This document shows positions 29,602 through 36,946 of a stretch of 64,000 nucleotides of DNA, in pieces. Under the pieces are notes generated by a model. That model saw only the letters and a list, made by a program, of their open reading frames with translations. It made no database searches and was not told where the DNA came from. The stretch covers positions 1 to 64,000 of the forward strand of contig CALKFY010000039.1 of the NCBI GenBank assembly GCA_938084925.1, in the 5' to 3' direction. The stretch comes from an uncultured Pseudomonadales bacterium. GTDB taxonomy: Bacteria > Pseudomonadota > Gammaproteobacteria > Pseudomonadales > Balneatricaceae. The position numbers and the translations under genes were made by a program. Numbering within the stretch: the stretch's first letter is position 1; each line of letters opens with the position of its first letter.

Positions 29602-30312
29602 ATGACGGAACTATGGCAAACCCTGTTACAAGCATTAGCGCAGCTCGCTAGTGGTGATGATCAGCTATGGGGTATTGTGGGTGTTTCTTTTAGTGTTTCT
29701 CTTTCAGCATTGCTGATTGCATTGTTGCCTGCGTTGACGCTTGGTTTCGTGCTGGCCTATTACCAGTTCCCTGGGCGTTGGATTGCCATAAGCATTCTAA
29801 ATAGCTTGTTGGCGGTACCCACGGTAGTGGTTGGTTTAGTCTTGTATATGTTGTTATCAAGAGCTGGCCCCTTGGGTGATTATCATCTTTTGTTTACTCA
29901 GCCGGCCATGGTAATCGGTCAAATTTTGCTTTGTTTCCCGTTGTTAGTTTCTATGAGTTTGAGTGCCTTTCAAGCTGCGGATCAGCGAGTCTTGGAAACG
30001 GCCAGAACCTTGGGTGCCAATCGTTGGCAGGCCTTTACTACCTTATTGTTTGAAGTGCGTTTTGCCTTGATGGCGGCCGTGGTAACCGCTTTTGGACGTA
30101 TCATAGCCGAAGTAGGTTGCGCCATGATGGTGGGTGGTAACATTCTTCATCATACGCGAAATATCACTACAGCTATTGCCTTGGAAACGGGCAAGGGTGA
30201 GTTTGTCCAAGGTGTGGCCTTGGGTTTGGTATTGTTGAGCTTATCCTTAGTGCTTAATGTGAGCTTAGGTTGGATGCAAAGTAACAGTCGTGTCTTAAGG
30301 CAGGCTTCATAA
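29602..30312 (+). CDS. tupB: Tungstate ABC transporter, permease
   Basis: A 236-residue integral membrane permease with five or six hydrophobic segments. The cytoplasmic EAA loop that docks the ATPase reads ETARTLGANRWQAFTTLLF (about 132-150). The sequence ISILNSLLAVPTVVVGLVLYMLL is typical of TupB/ModB-like permeases. It lies 20 bases after tupA and shares one base with the tupC start (TAATG), so the two are translationally coupled. Confidence 0.93.
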   Translation: MTELWQTLLQALAQLASGDDQLWGIVGVSFSVSLSALLIALLPALTLGFVLAYYQFPGRWIAISILNSLLAVPTVVVGLVLYMLLSRAGPLGDYHLLFTQPAMVIGQILLCFPLLVSMSLSAFQAADQRVLETARTLGANRWQAFTTLLFEVRFALMAAVVTAFGRIIAEVGCAMMVGGNILHHTRNITTAIALETGKGEFVQGVALGLVLLSLSLVLNVSLGWMQSNSRVLRQAS

Positions 30313-30938
30313 TGCGCCTAGTTCTTACCAACGTTAGCCAGGGCTTTGCTGCGCAACCTTTGTTTAGTAATGCTAGTGCCACCCTACATAGTGGTCAGGC
30401 GGTGCATCTGCATGGGGCCAATGGCGCTGGCAAGTCTACCTTGATGAAAATTATGGCTGGCCTACAAACACCTCTTACAGGCAGGGTCGAAAGGGTGTTT
30501 GATAAAGCTGAGAAGAATAACCGCCAAGCGGTGATTTACTTGCATCAGCAAACCTACCTGTTCGATACCAATGTGCGCGCTAATGTGGAATACGGCCTCA
30601 AACTGCGGGGTGAAAAAAACACATCGAAGGTTGATGAAGCTTTGGAGTGGGCGCGCCTTGATCATATTCAAAATCGTGCCGCACATCATTTGTCGGGTGG
30701 CGAACGTCAGCGCTTAGCTTTGGCTAGAGCTTTGGTCTTGGATCCACAGGTCATTCTGTTAGACGAACCCAGTAGTAACTTAGACGTCGAGTCAATGGAG
30801 CGTATCCAGCACATGTTGGCTGAGCTGAAAGGTAAGGGCACTGGCTATTTGTTAGCTTGTCATCAGAAGAACTTGGTGAGTCAGTGTTGCGACCAAAACT
30901 GGTATTTGCAAAATGGCCAGTTAGTGATCGCAGATTAG
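30312..30938 (+). CDS. tupC: Tungstate ABC transporter, ATP-binding protein
   Basis: A 208-residue single nucleotide-binding domain. Walker A is GANGAGKST (about 36-44), the Q-loop is near YLHQQTYLF (about 77-85), the signature LSGGERQRLALARAL (about 128-142), and Walker B VILLDEPSSNLD (about 148-159), followed by the switch His in LACHQK. No extra regulatory (TOBE) domain is present, unlike ModC, which fits a tungstate rather than a molybdate system. Confidence 0.92.
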   Translation: MRLVLTNVSQGFAAQPLFSNASATLHSGQAVHLHGANGAGKSTLMKIMAGLQTPLTGRVERVFDKAEKNNRQAVIYLHQQTYLFDTNVRANVEYGLKLRGEKNTSKVDEALEWARLDHIQNRAAHHLSGGERQRLALARALVLDPQVILLDEPSSNLDVESMERIQHMLAELKGKGTGYLLACHQKNLVSQCCDQNWYLQNGQLVIAD

Positions 30939-30957
30939 ATCCTTGATTGTCGCCAAA

Positions 30958-31581
30958 TTAATGGCGACGTGCTTTCTTTTTACCATAAGGCGGTTTGCCT
31001 TTAGGCTTGTCAGCAGGCACACGGAACAACAAGAATAGATCTTGTACCAGTTCTGGAATTTGATCGCATAACTGTTGGCAGAACTTAGGATCTTTGCGTA
31101 ACTCGGCTAGTTCTTGGTCTTCGTCTAGGTTGGCCGCAAGCATAAACGGCAACAAGCATTCTGCTACCGCATCTTCATGTTCGCCAAACCACGCATCTTC
31201 TTGACTGAATACCACTTCCATAAAGCCTTGAGCCCAGTATTCCAGTAGGCAATCACCTTCTTCATCGATTTCTAAAGTTAGGTCACATGGTGGGTCGATA
31301 ACAATATCTGATTCTAAGCAAGTACGGATATAGTTATTTTCCTGAAGTATTAGATCTACCATAGCAGCATCGATGTTGCAGGCATCAGATTGTGGATTTT
31401 CTGCTAGTACGTTGGTAAGCCATGCGGATTCAGTCATGGGTGAAGGGCTGACGTTTAGGGCACACAAGTAACCGTGTAGAGCGATATAATCAAGGGCTTC
31501 TTCTTTCAGGTTGTCAGACAACAAGTAGTCATCTAGTTGTTCTAATTGTTCGTCAGTTAACGGTTCGCATGAATTGGACAT
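30958..31581 (-). CDS. UPF0149 (YecA/YgfB) family protein
   Basis: A 207-residue acidic helical protein of the UPF0149 family. It has the family's N-terminal LTDEQLEQLDDYLLSD..EALDYIALHGYLCAL and a later EYWAQGFMEVV block (about 112-122). Its C-terminal 20 residues are very basic (KPKGKPPYGKKKARRH) and lack the SEC-C zinc motif seen in E. coli YecA. YgfB-like proteins affect amidase and peptidoglycan gene control in Pseudomonas; the role here is unknown. ATG 31581 is chosen over an upstream TTG at 31596. Divergent from recQ. Confidence 0.85.
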   Translation of the reverse strand: MSNSCEPLTDEQLEQLDDYLLSDNLKEEALDYIALHGYLCALNVSPSPMTESAWLTNVLAENPQSDACNIDAAMVDLILQENNYIRTCLESDIVIDPPCDLTLEIDEEGDCLLEYWAQGFMEVVFSQEDAWFGEHEDAVAECLLPFMLAANLDEDQELAELRKDPKFCQQLCDQIPELVQDLFLLFRVPADKPKGKPPYGKKKARRH

Positions 31582-31689
31582 GGTCGCTGCTCTCAATGCT
31601 GGTAGGAATACGGCTTATTGTAACCCAATTTGTTTTATTTGGGCATTGTCTAATGACATATGCAAAGCGCTCAAGGATAATAGCGCGCC

Positions 31690-33483
31690 ATGTACGACAG
31701 TCCCCAATCCCTATTGCACAGCCTATTTGGCTACGAAGAATTTCGTGGCCAGCAAGGACAAATTATCGACCACCTCATTAATGGTGGTGATGCTTTAGTA
31801 TTGATGCCTACTGGGGGCGGTAAATCTCTGTGTTTTCAAATACCTGCTTTAATGCGTCCAGGCCTTGGTGTGGTGGTTTCGCCATTGATCGCCTTGATGC
31901 AAGATCAGGTCATGGCGTTACAGCAATTGGGGGTCAAGGCACAAGCTTTGCACTCAGCAATGGACTGGCAGACGCAACAACATATTGAGCAACAAGTTCT
32001 CAATGGCGAACTGGAGTTGTTATATGTCTCTCCAGAGCGGCTTTTGACCCAGCGTTGCCTAGATATGCTAAAAGCCGTTGAAATCAGCCTATTTTCTATT
32101 GATGAGGCTCACTGTGTGTCTCAATGGGGGCACGACTTTAGACCCGAATATCTGCAATTAGATTGCTTGCAGCAGCTATTTCCACGGGTGCCAAGAGTTG
32201 CCTTAACGGCGACGGCTGATGGTCCTACTCAGGCAGAAATGGTGAAACGCTTGCACTTGCAGCAAGCTGAGCAATTCATTAGTAGCTTTGATCGTCCCAA
32301 TATTCGCTATCGTATCTTGCAGAAGCAGCAGGGTAAGCAGCAGTTACTACGCTTTATTCAAACCCAACATCAAGACAGTGCTGGTATCGTTTACTGCGGT
32401 TCACGTAAGAAGGTGGATGAACTAGCCCAATGGTTAAGTCAATCTGGTGTGCCAGCCTTGCCTTACCATGCGGGTATGAGTGCTGATCAGCGTAGTCAAA
32501 ATCAAGCTAGGTTCCTGCAAGAAGAAGGCTTAGTCATGGTGGCGACTATTGCCTTTGGTATGGGTATCGACAAGCCTAACGTGCGCTTTGTAGCGCATAT
32601 AGACCTACCCAAGAGCATTGAGTCTTACTACCAAGAAACAGGCCGTGCTGGCCGTGACGGTTTGCCTGCCGATGCATGGATGATTTATGGATTGCAAGAT
32701 GTCGTCTGGTTGCGTCAGCGTTTGATGGAATCGGAAATGGACGAGGCGATTAAGCGTTCAGAGCAAGCCAAGCTAGATTCTATGCTAGGTTTATGTGAAG
32801 TTACTTCCTGTCGTCGTCAGGTGTTATTGGGTTATTTTGGTGAAAAACTTGAACAAGTCTGTGGCAACTGTGATAACTGTTTAGAGCCTGTGGCGACTTT
32901 CGACGGCACGGAAGTTGCCCGTAAGGCTTTGTCTTGTGTATACCGTAGCGGTCAGCGTTACGGTGTTAGCCACCTAGTGGATATCTTGTTAGGCAAGCCT
33001 ACAGATAAGATAAAACAAGCTGGTCATGATCAAATCACCACTTTTGCTATTGGCCAAGAGTTAGACCAAAAGCAGTGGCGTTCCGTATTCCGACAGCTTC
33101 TCGCTCAAGGCTTTATTGCCAGTGATCCCACCGTTTACGGTGGTATAAAGCTTATGCCCGATTGCCGACCATTGCTTAAAGGCGAAACCTCTATTCAGTT
33201 ACGTCTAGATCGTAAGGTTTCTAGCAAAGCTGGCAAGAAGCAACGCACGCCAGTAGCCGTGGCAGATTTAGGCTTATGGCAAGCTCTACGCGAGCAGCGT
33301 ATGGCCTTAGCCCAAGAACAATCCGTACCTCCTTATGTCATCTTCAGCGATGCCACTTTGCTGGCCATGATCGAAACCAAGCCTCAGACTCTTCTGCAAA
33401 TGAATGATGTGCCTGGTGTCGGTGAGAAGAAACTTGACCGTTACGGCGAAACCTTCCTTGCCGTCATCGCCGAACACGCCTGA
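31690..33483 (+). CDS. recQ: ATP-dependent DNA helicase RecQ
   Basis: A 3'-5' helicase of the RecF pathway, 597 residues. Motifs: [13 protein letters not shown] (motif 0), MPTGGGKS (Walker A), [17 protein letters not shown] (DEAH plus aromatic-rich loop, about 135-151), then GRAGRDG. The zinc-binding cysteines are in [12 protein letters not shown] and CGNCDNC (about 376-398), followed by the winged-helix domain. A C-terminal HRDC domain spans about 520-597, with [12 protein letters not shown]. All canonical domains are present. It is followed by the palindrome-rich gap. Confidence 0.95.
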   Translation: MYDSPQSLLHSLFGYEEFRGQQGQIIDHLINGGDALVLMPTGGGKSLCFQIPALMRPGLGVVVSPLIALMQDQVMALQQLGVKAQALHSAMDWQTQQHIEQQVLNGELELLYVSPERLLTQRCLDMLKAVEISLFSIDEAHCVSQWGHDFRPEYLQLDCLQQLFPRVPRVALTATADGPTQAEMVKRLHLQQAEQFISSFDRPNIRYRILQKQQGKQQLLRFIQTQHQDSAGIVYCGSRKKVDELAQWLSQSGVPALPYHAGMSADQRSQNQARFLQEEGLVMVATIAFGMGIDKPNVRFVAHIDLPKSIESYYQETGRAGRDGLPADAWMIYGLQDVVWLRQRLMESEMDEAIKRSEQAKLDSMLGLCEVTSCRRQVLLGYFGEKLEQVCGNCDNCLEPVATFDGTEVARKALSCVYRSGQRYGVSHLVDILLGKPTDKIKQAGHDQITTFAIGQELDQKQWRSVFRQLLAQGFIASDPTVYGGIKLMPDCRPLLKGETSIQLRLDRKVSSKAGKKQRTPVAVADLGLWQALREQRMALAQEQSVPPYVIFSDATLLAMIETKPQTLLQMNDVPGVGEKKLDRYGETFLAVIAEHA

Positions 33484-33542
33484 TCCTATTTACGCTGTAG
33501 TTTAATCTGTGGTCCCTAGGCCTGGCTTGTGAGTACAGGCCC

Positions 33543-33595
33543 GGGTGATAAATCTTTTTCTGTCCTAAAAAGCAGGCAGAAAAAGAATTTCACCC
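33543..33595. repeat. Inverted repeat with GGGTGAAATTCTTTTTCTG arms
   Basis: Left arm 33543-33562 and right arm 33577-33595 pair over 15 of about 19 positions. The only irregularity is TAAAT against AATT in the middle. A further CCT/AGG pair extends the stem inward. The arm start resembles that of the hairpin at 33759-33817. Confidence 0.75.
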
Positions 33596-33629
33596 TGTCC
33601 TCCATCTCACCGTGCTAGTCTCTAGGGGG

Positions 33630-33728
33630 CCCAAGATTCCTAGACGAGCGCTGTAGTACTAATGTGCCATTCGCGGCTGCAGGTATGTGCGAGCTAAAGG
33701 GCTACGTAGCTCGTCATCGAGTCTTGGG
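33630..33728. repeat. 99-base three-tier imperfect hairpin
   Basis: Three stems are stacked around a 45-base loop: 33630-33639 with 33719-33728 (one G.T pair), 33643-33649 with 33709-33715 (GACGAGC/GCTCGTC), and 33653-33656 with 33702-33705. They are separated by symmetrical three-base internal loops. Symmetric internal loops within a stem are more typical of a structured RNA than of a simple terminator. No promoter was recognised. Confidence 0.6.
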
Positions 33729-33758
33729 GATCTATCGGCGGCACTTGATGAATAAATG

Positions 33759-33817
33759 ATCTGGGTGCAATTCTTTTGTGCCCGTATTTTGGGCCAACAA
33801 AAGAATTGCACCCAGAT
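33759..33817. repeat. Inverted repeat with perfect 21-bp arms
   Basis: Arms 33759-33779 and 33797-33817 are exactly complementary (ATCTGGGTGCAATTCTTTTG and so on). A GCCC/GGGC pair within the loop lengthens the stem. It lies 140 bases before the DUF2058 gene. Confidence 0.88.
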
Positions 33818-33954
33818 AAAAATTCTCAGAGGTCAGATAGGGAACCACAAGACTTAAATTGAGCTGAGTAGGTGGGGGAAGTACTTCGAAGCTGCCACTG
33901 AGCTATATTTATATGGTAAAATCGCCGCCAAATTAAGTAACCAAAGCAATCCCC

Positions 33955-34491
33955 ATGGCAAGCCTACAAGAACAGTTAATGAAAGCCGGTTTGGCTAACG
34001 AAAAACAAGCCAAGCAAGCTTCCAAAGCTAGCAAAAAGAAAGCCCGTGACCAGCGTAAAGGCGTGGACACAGGTGAATCTGCAGCAGACCGTGCTGCACG
34101 TGAAAAACAGCAGCAGGCAGAGCGCTCCAAGCAGCTTAATGCCCAGCGTGATGCGCAGCAGCAAGCCAAAGCATTCGTGGCTCAGGTTAAGCAAATGGTA
34201 GAAGGCTGCCGCTTGGACATTAGTGGTGGTGAACAGGCTTACAACTTCGTTGACGGTAAGGCTATCAAAAAACTCTACGTGACTGCGGAACAACAAGGTT
34301 CCCTAAGTCGCGGTCACTTGGTTATCGTGGGTCTTGAGGGTGAATACAGCGTGGTGCCAGCTAGCGTTGGTGAACGTGCCCTAGAACGTACCGACAAGGT
34401 ATTGGTTGTTAAAGCCGACGTGAAAGAAGATGTGGCAGAAGAAGACGACCCTTATGCGGACTATGTTATTCCTGATGACTTGATGTGGTAA
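33955..34491 (+). CDS. DUF2058 family (YaiL-like) protein
   Basis: A 178-residue cytoplasmic protein. The N-terminal 75 residues are very basic, Gln/Ala/Lys-rich and probably a helix (KQASKASKKKARDQRKG, DRAAREKQQQAERSKQ). The C-terminal half has the DUF2058 block YNFVDGKAIKKLYVT (about 96-110) and ends DDPYADYVIPDDLMW. The family is described as nucleoprotein or polynucleotide-associated, without a defined reaction. ttcA starts nine bases after its stop, so the two are probably one transcript. Confidence 0.88.
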   Translation: MASLQEQLMKAGLANEKQAKQASKASKKKARDQRKGVDTGESAADRAAREKQQQAERSKQLNAQRDAQQQAKAFVAQVKQMVEGCRLDISGGEQAYNFVDGKAIKKLYVTAEQQGSLSRGHLVIVGLEGEYSVVPASVGERALERTDKVLVVKADVKEDVAEEDDPYADYVIPDDLMW

Positions 34492-34500
34492 TACTGAATA

Positions 34501-35430
34501 ATGGTTGATGTATACACTCCAGACCAAACTGCTGAACTAGCGCCTGCAGCAGCTGTTGTAGCGGCAAACAATATCGATGATGCAGATGCTGCCAAAGAGA
34601 TCAAAACACGCTTAAACAAGCTTCAGAAGCGCCTGCGTCGTGATGTAGGTAGGGCAATTGAAGATTACACCATGATTGAAGCTGGCGATAAGGTTATGGT
34701 GTGCTTGTCTGGCGGTAAAGATTCCTACACTATGTTGGATATCTTGCTCAATCTGCAAAAGAGCGCTCCCGTTGATTTTGGCATAGTGGCGGTTAACCTT
34801 GATCAGAAACAACCAGGTTTTCCTGAGCATATTTTGCCTGCTTATCTAGCAAGCATCGGTGTCGATTATCATGTTATCGAACGTGATACCTATAGCGTGG
34901 TGAAAGCCGTCGTGCCAGAGGGCAAGACCACCTGTGGTCTTTGCTCACGCATGCGCCGTGGTACCTTGTACCGCTGGGCTGAAGAAAATGGGATTACCAA
35001 GATTGCCCTCGGCCATCATCGTGATGACATACTACAAACCTTATTCTTGAACATGTTCCATGGTGGCAAGCTCAAAGCTATGCCAGCGCGTTTGTTAAGC
35101 GATGATGGTAAGCACACGGTGATTCGCCCATTGGCTTATGCCCGTGAAGACGACATCATTGCTTATTCAGATCTTAAGCAATTTCCTATTATTCCTTGTA
35201 ATCTGTGTGGTTCTCAAGAAAATCTACAACGTCAGCATATTAAAGGTATGCTAAACGATTGGCAGGAGCAGTATCCAGGACGCATCGAAAATATGGCGAG
35301 AGCGCTACAGCATGCTGTGCCATCACATTTGATGGATCGTGAATTGCATGATTTTACTGGCAAGAGTAGCCAGCAAGTACGTGGGGAAGAAAGCCAAGAA
35401 GATGCGAGTTTAGAACTTCTTTCACTTTAA
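34501..35430 (+). CDS. ttcA: tRNA 2-thiocytidine biosynthesis protein TtcA
   Basis: Adds sulfur at C32 of certain tRNAs in an ATP- and iron-sulfur-dependent reaction. The 309-residue product has the PP-loop ATPase motif SGGKDS (70-75) and the two CxxC pairs that hold the [4Fe-4S] cluster, [10 protein letters not shown] (about 141-150) and CNLCGSQ (about 238-244). It also has the TtcA-specific [15 protein letters not shown]. The N-terminal 35 residues are an acidic extension. Palindrome D follows its stop and separates it from the convergent apt. Confidence 0.95.
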   Translation: MVDVYTPDQTAELAPAAAVVAANNIDDADAAKEIKTRLNKLQKRLRRDVGRAIEDYTMIEAGDKVMVCLSGGKDSYTMLDILLNLQKSAPVDFGIVAVNLDQKQPGFPEHILPAYLASIGVDYHVIERDTYSVVKAVVPEGKTTCGLCSRMRRGTLYRWAEENGITKIALGHHRDDILQTLFLNMFHGGKLKAMPARLLSDDGKHTVIRPLAYAREDDIIAYSDLKQFPIIPCNLCGSQENLQRQHIKGMLNDWQEQYPGRIENMARALQHAVPSHLMDRELHDFTGKSSQQVRGEESQEDASLELLSL

Positions 35431-35439
35431 ACTATAGAC

Positions 35440-35464
35440 GGGGTCAGACCTCAGGTCTGACCCC
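35440..35464. repeat. 25-bp GGGGTCAGACCT palindrome (copy D)
   Basis: Perfect 12-bp arms around a single C (35440-35451 and 35453-35464). This is the minimal form of the family, the shared end motif with almost nothing inside. It lies between the convergent ttcA and apt stop codons and can act as a two-way terminator. Confidence 0.9.
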
Positions 35465-35481
35465 AAATATCAAAATTTCAA

Positions 35482-36012
35482 CTAATAAGCGCACAAGCTG
35501 AAGCAAGGGATGCCAACACTAGCCACACGGGCACTGCCGCCTAAGTCAGGCAGGTCTACAATGGCAGCTACTTCTGTTACTTCAGCACCCAAGCGCTTTA
35601 TCAGGCTAATGGCCGCCATCAAAGTGCCACCTGTAGCAATCAAATCATCAAACAACAATACCTTATCACCATCGCCACAGGCATCAACCTGCATTTCTAC
35701 GGTGGTAGTACCGTATTCTAAGGTGTAATCTTCGCTTACACATTCGCCTGGCAACTTGCCTTTTTTACGTACTAGGATCAAAGGTAGGTTGAGTTTGTAA
35801 GCCATAATGGAGGCAGCTAAAAAGCCACGTGCGTCAATACAAGCAATATGGGTGACTTCTGTATTCATAAAGCGAGAGCAAAGTTCATTGACCAGGTGGT
35901 GTAAAACCTTTGGGTCCTTGAATAAAGGCGTGATGTCGCGAAAGGTTACACCGGCTTCAGGCCAGTCTTGAACAGCGCGAATGACGTTGCGTAAATCGAT
36001 ATCTTGGGTCAT
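35482..36012 (-). CDS. apt: Adenine phosphoribosyltransferase
   Basis: Salvages adenine to AMP using PRPP. The 176-residue product contains the PRPP-binding motif VLLFDDLIATGGTLMAA (about 118-134), the N-terminal VQDWPEAGVTFRDITPLFKD typical of Apt, and CIDARGFLAAS. It follows the cbb3 assembly genes on the same strand, 16 bases after the SafE-like gene, which suggests transcription with them. In Pseudomonas apt also lies beyond the cco locus, but with anr and hemN in between, which are absent here. Confidence 0.95.
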   Translation of the reverse strand: MTQDIDLRNVIRAVQDWPEAGVTFRDITPLFKDPKVLHHLVNELCSRFMNTEVTHIACIDARGFLAASIMAYKLNLPLILVRKKGKLPGECVSEDYTLEYGTTTVEMQVDACGDGDKVLLFDDLIATGGTLMAAISLIKRLGAEVTEVAAIVDLPDLGGSARVASVGIPCFSLCAY

Positions 36013-36028
36013 AGGTTACTCCAGTCAG

Positions 36029-36691
36029 TTACGACCATATAGGTAGGGTGTATAACCCTAAAATCATCATAGATAAGCCCAACAGGCGTTGGCTTAGTTT
36101 GTGGCGCAACAAATCTTTCATTTGTTGCGCGAGTATGCCACTAGCTAAGTTTGCAGGCAGGGTGCCAACACCAAATGCCAGCATCAAGAGGGCGCTTTGC
36201 TGCCAATCAGCGGAGCTAGCTGCCCAAATTAAACTTGAATAAATTAAGCCGCAAGGTAACCAGCCCCAGAGTAAACCAAGCGCTAAAGCTTGGGGGAGGC
36301 TTTGGATGGGCATTAAACCTTTGGTAAGGGGTTGTAGTAATGTCCATATACCTTTACCAATAACTTCTATGCGTCTTACGCCTTGCCATATCTGTGCTAT
36401 CGCTAAGCCCATTAGCATGAGCATGCCGCCGGCAAAGTACAGACTGAATTCTAAATACTGATTGAGTTGCAGGCCATTGGTCAAGCTACCAATCAAGCCG
36501 CCCACTAGGGCACCTATTAAGGCGTAGCTAAGAATACGACCAAGATTAAATACTAAGCTATAGGCTAGGGCCTTACTTCCGTCGTGTTTGACGCCAAGAG
36601 TGAGGGCGGCACTGATGCCACCGCACATGCCGATACAATGGCCAGCCCCGGCAAAGCCAATGGCAACTGCTGCCAGTACTTCTGGGCTCAT
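36029..36691 (-). CDS. SafE/TauE-like membrane protein of the cbb3 locus
   Basis: A 220-residue polytopic protein with about six membrane segments. The first segment carries GAGHCIGMCGGISAAL (about 15-30), a His-Cys-Cys motif typical of the short TauE/SafE or DsbD-transmembrane-like proteins that often end ccoGHIS operons. These are suspected to handle copper or thiols for oxidase maturation, but direct evidence is thin. It starts three bases after the ccoS stop, which supports a joint role in oxidase assembly rather than sulfite export. Confidence 0.85.
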   Translation of the reverse strand: MSPEVLAAVAIGFAGAGHCIGMCGGISAALTLGVKHDGSKALAYSLVFNLGRILSYALIGALVGGLIGSLTNGLQLNQYLEFSLYFAGGMLMLMGLAIAQIWQGVRRIEVIGKGIWTLLQPLTKGLMPIQSLPQALALGLLWGWLPCGLIYSSLIWAASSADWQQSALLMLAFGVGTLPANLASGILAQQMKDLLRHKLSQRLLGLSMMILGLYTLPIWS

Positions 36692-36694
36692 AAC

Positions 36695-36919
36695 TTAGTC
36701 GTCGCTCTTTTCTTGCTTGTTATCGGTAGTCTTTTTTGTACTCGATTTTAGTCCTTTGGCTTCATCAGGGATTAGGTCATAATCGTCATCAAACAGGATC
36801 TTGCTTGCTGGTGAGTCCATATCATCAAATTGACCGCTTTTTAAGGACCAATGTAGGCCGTAGGTAGCAACAGCAACCAGAATAATGGCAACGGGAATAA
36901 GTAGAAATATGATATCCAT
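36695..36919 (-). CDS. ccoS: cbb3 oxidase maturation protein CcoS
   Basis: A 74-residue single-pass membrane protein. Its hydrophobic N-terminal helix (MDIIFLLIPVAIILVAVATYGLHW) is followed by the conserved SGQFDDMDSPASKILFDDD block, diagnostic of CcoS. It is needed for cofactor insertion into cbb3 oxidase. The charged tail is Lys/Glu/Asp-rich. It sits between ccoI and the SafE-like gene in the assembly operon. Confidence 0.95.
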   Translation of the reverse strand: MDIIFLLIPVAIILVAVATYGLHWSLKSGQFDDMDSPASKILFDDDYDLIPDEAKGLKSSTKKTTDNKQEKSDD

Positions 36920-36946
36920 GATAGGCCTTACAAATCTATTGAGAGT

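Larger units (their letters stand above)
33484..33954. other. Non-coding gap after recQ with three large hairpins
   Basis: No gene is seen in these 471 bases. They hold three separate inverted repeats (33543-33595, 33630-33728 and 33759-33817) packed in series, listed individually. The first and last share a GGGTG(A/C)AATTCTTTT arm start, so they are related. No recQ terminator other than these hairpins is visible. The final 130 bases are the leader of the DUF2058 gene. Confidence 0.7.
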
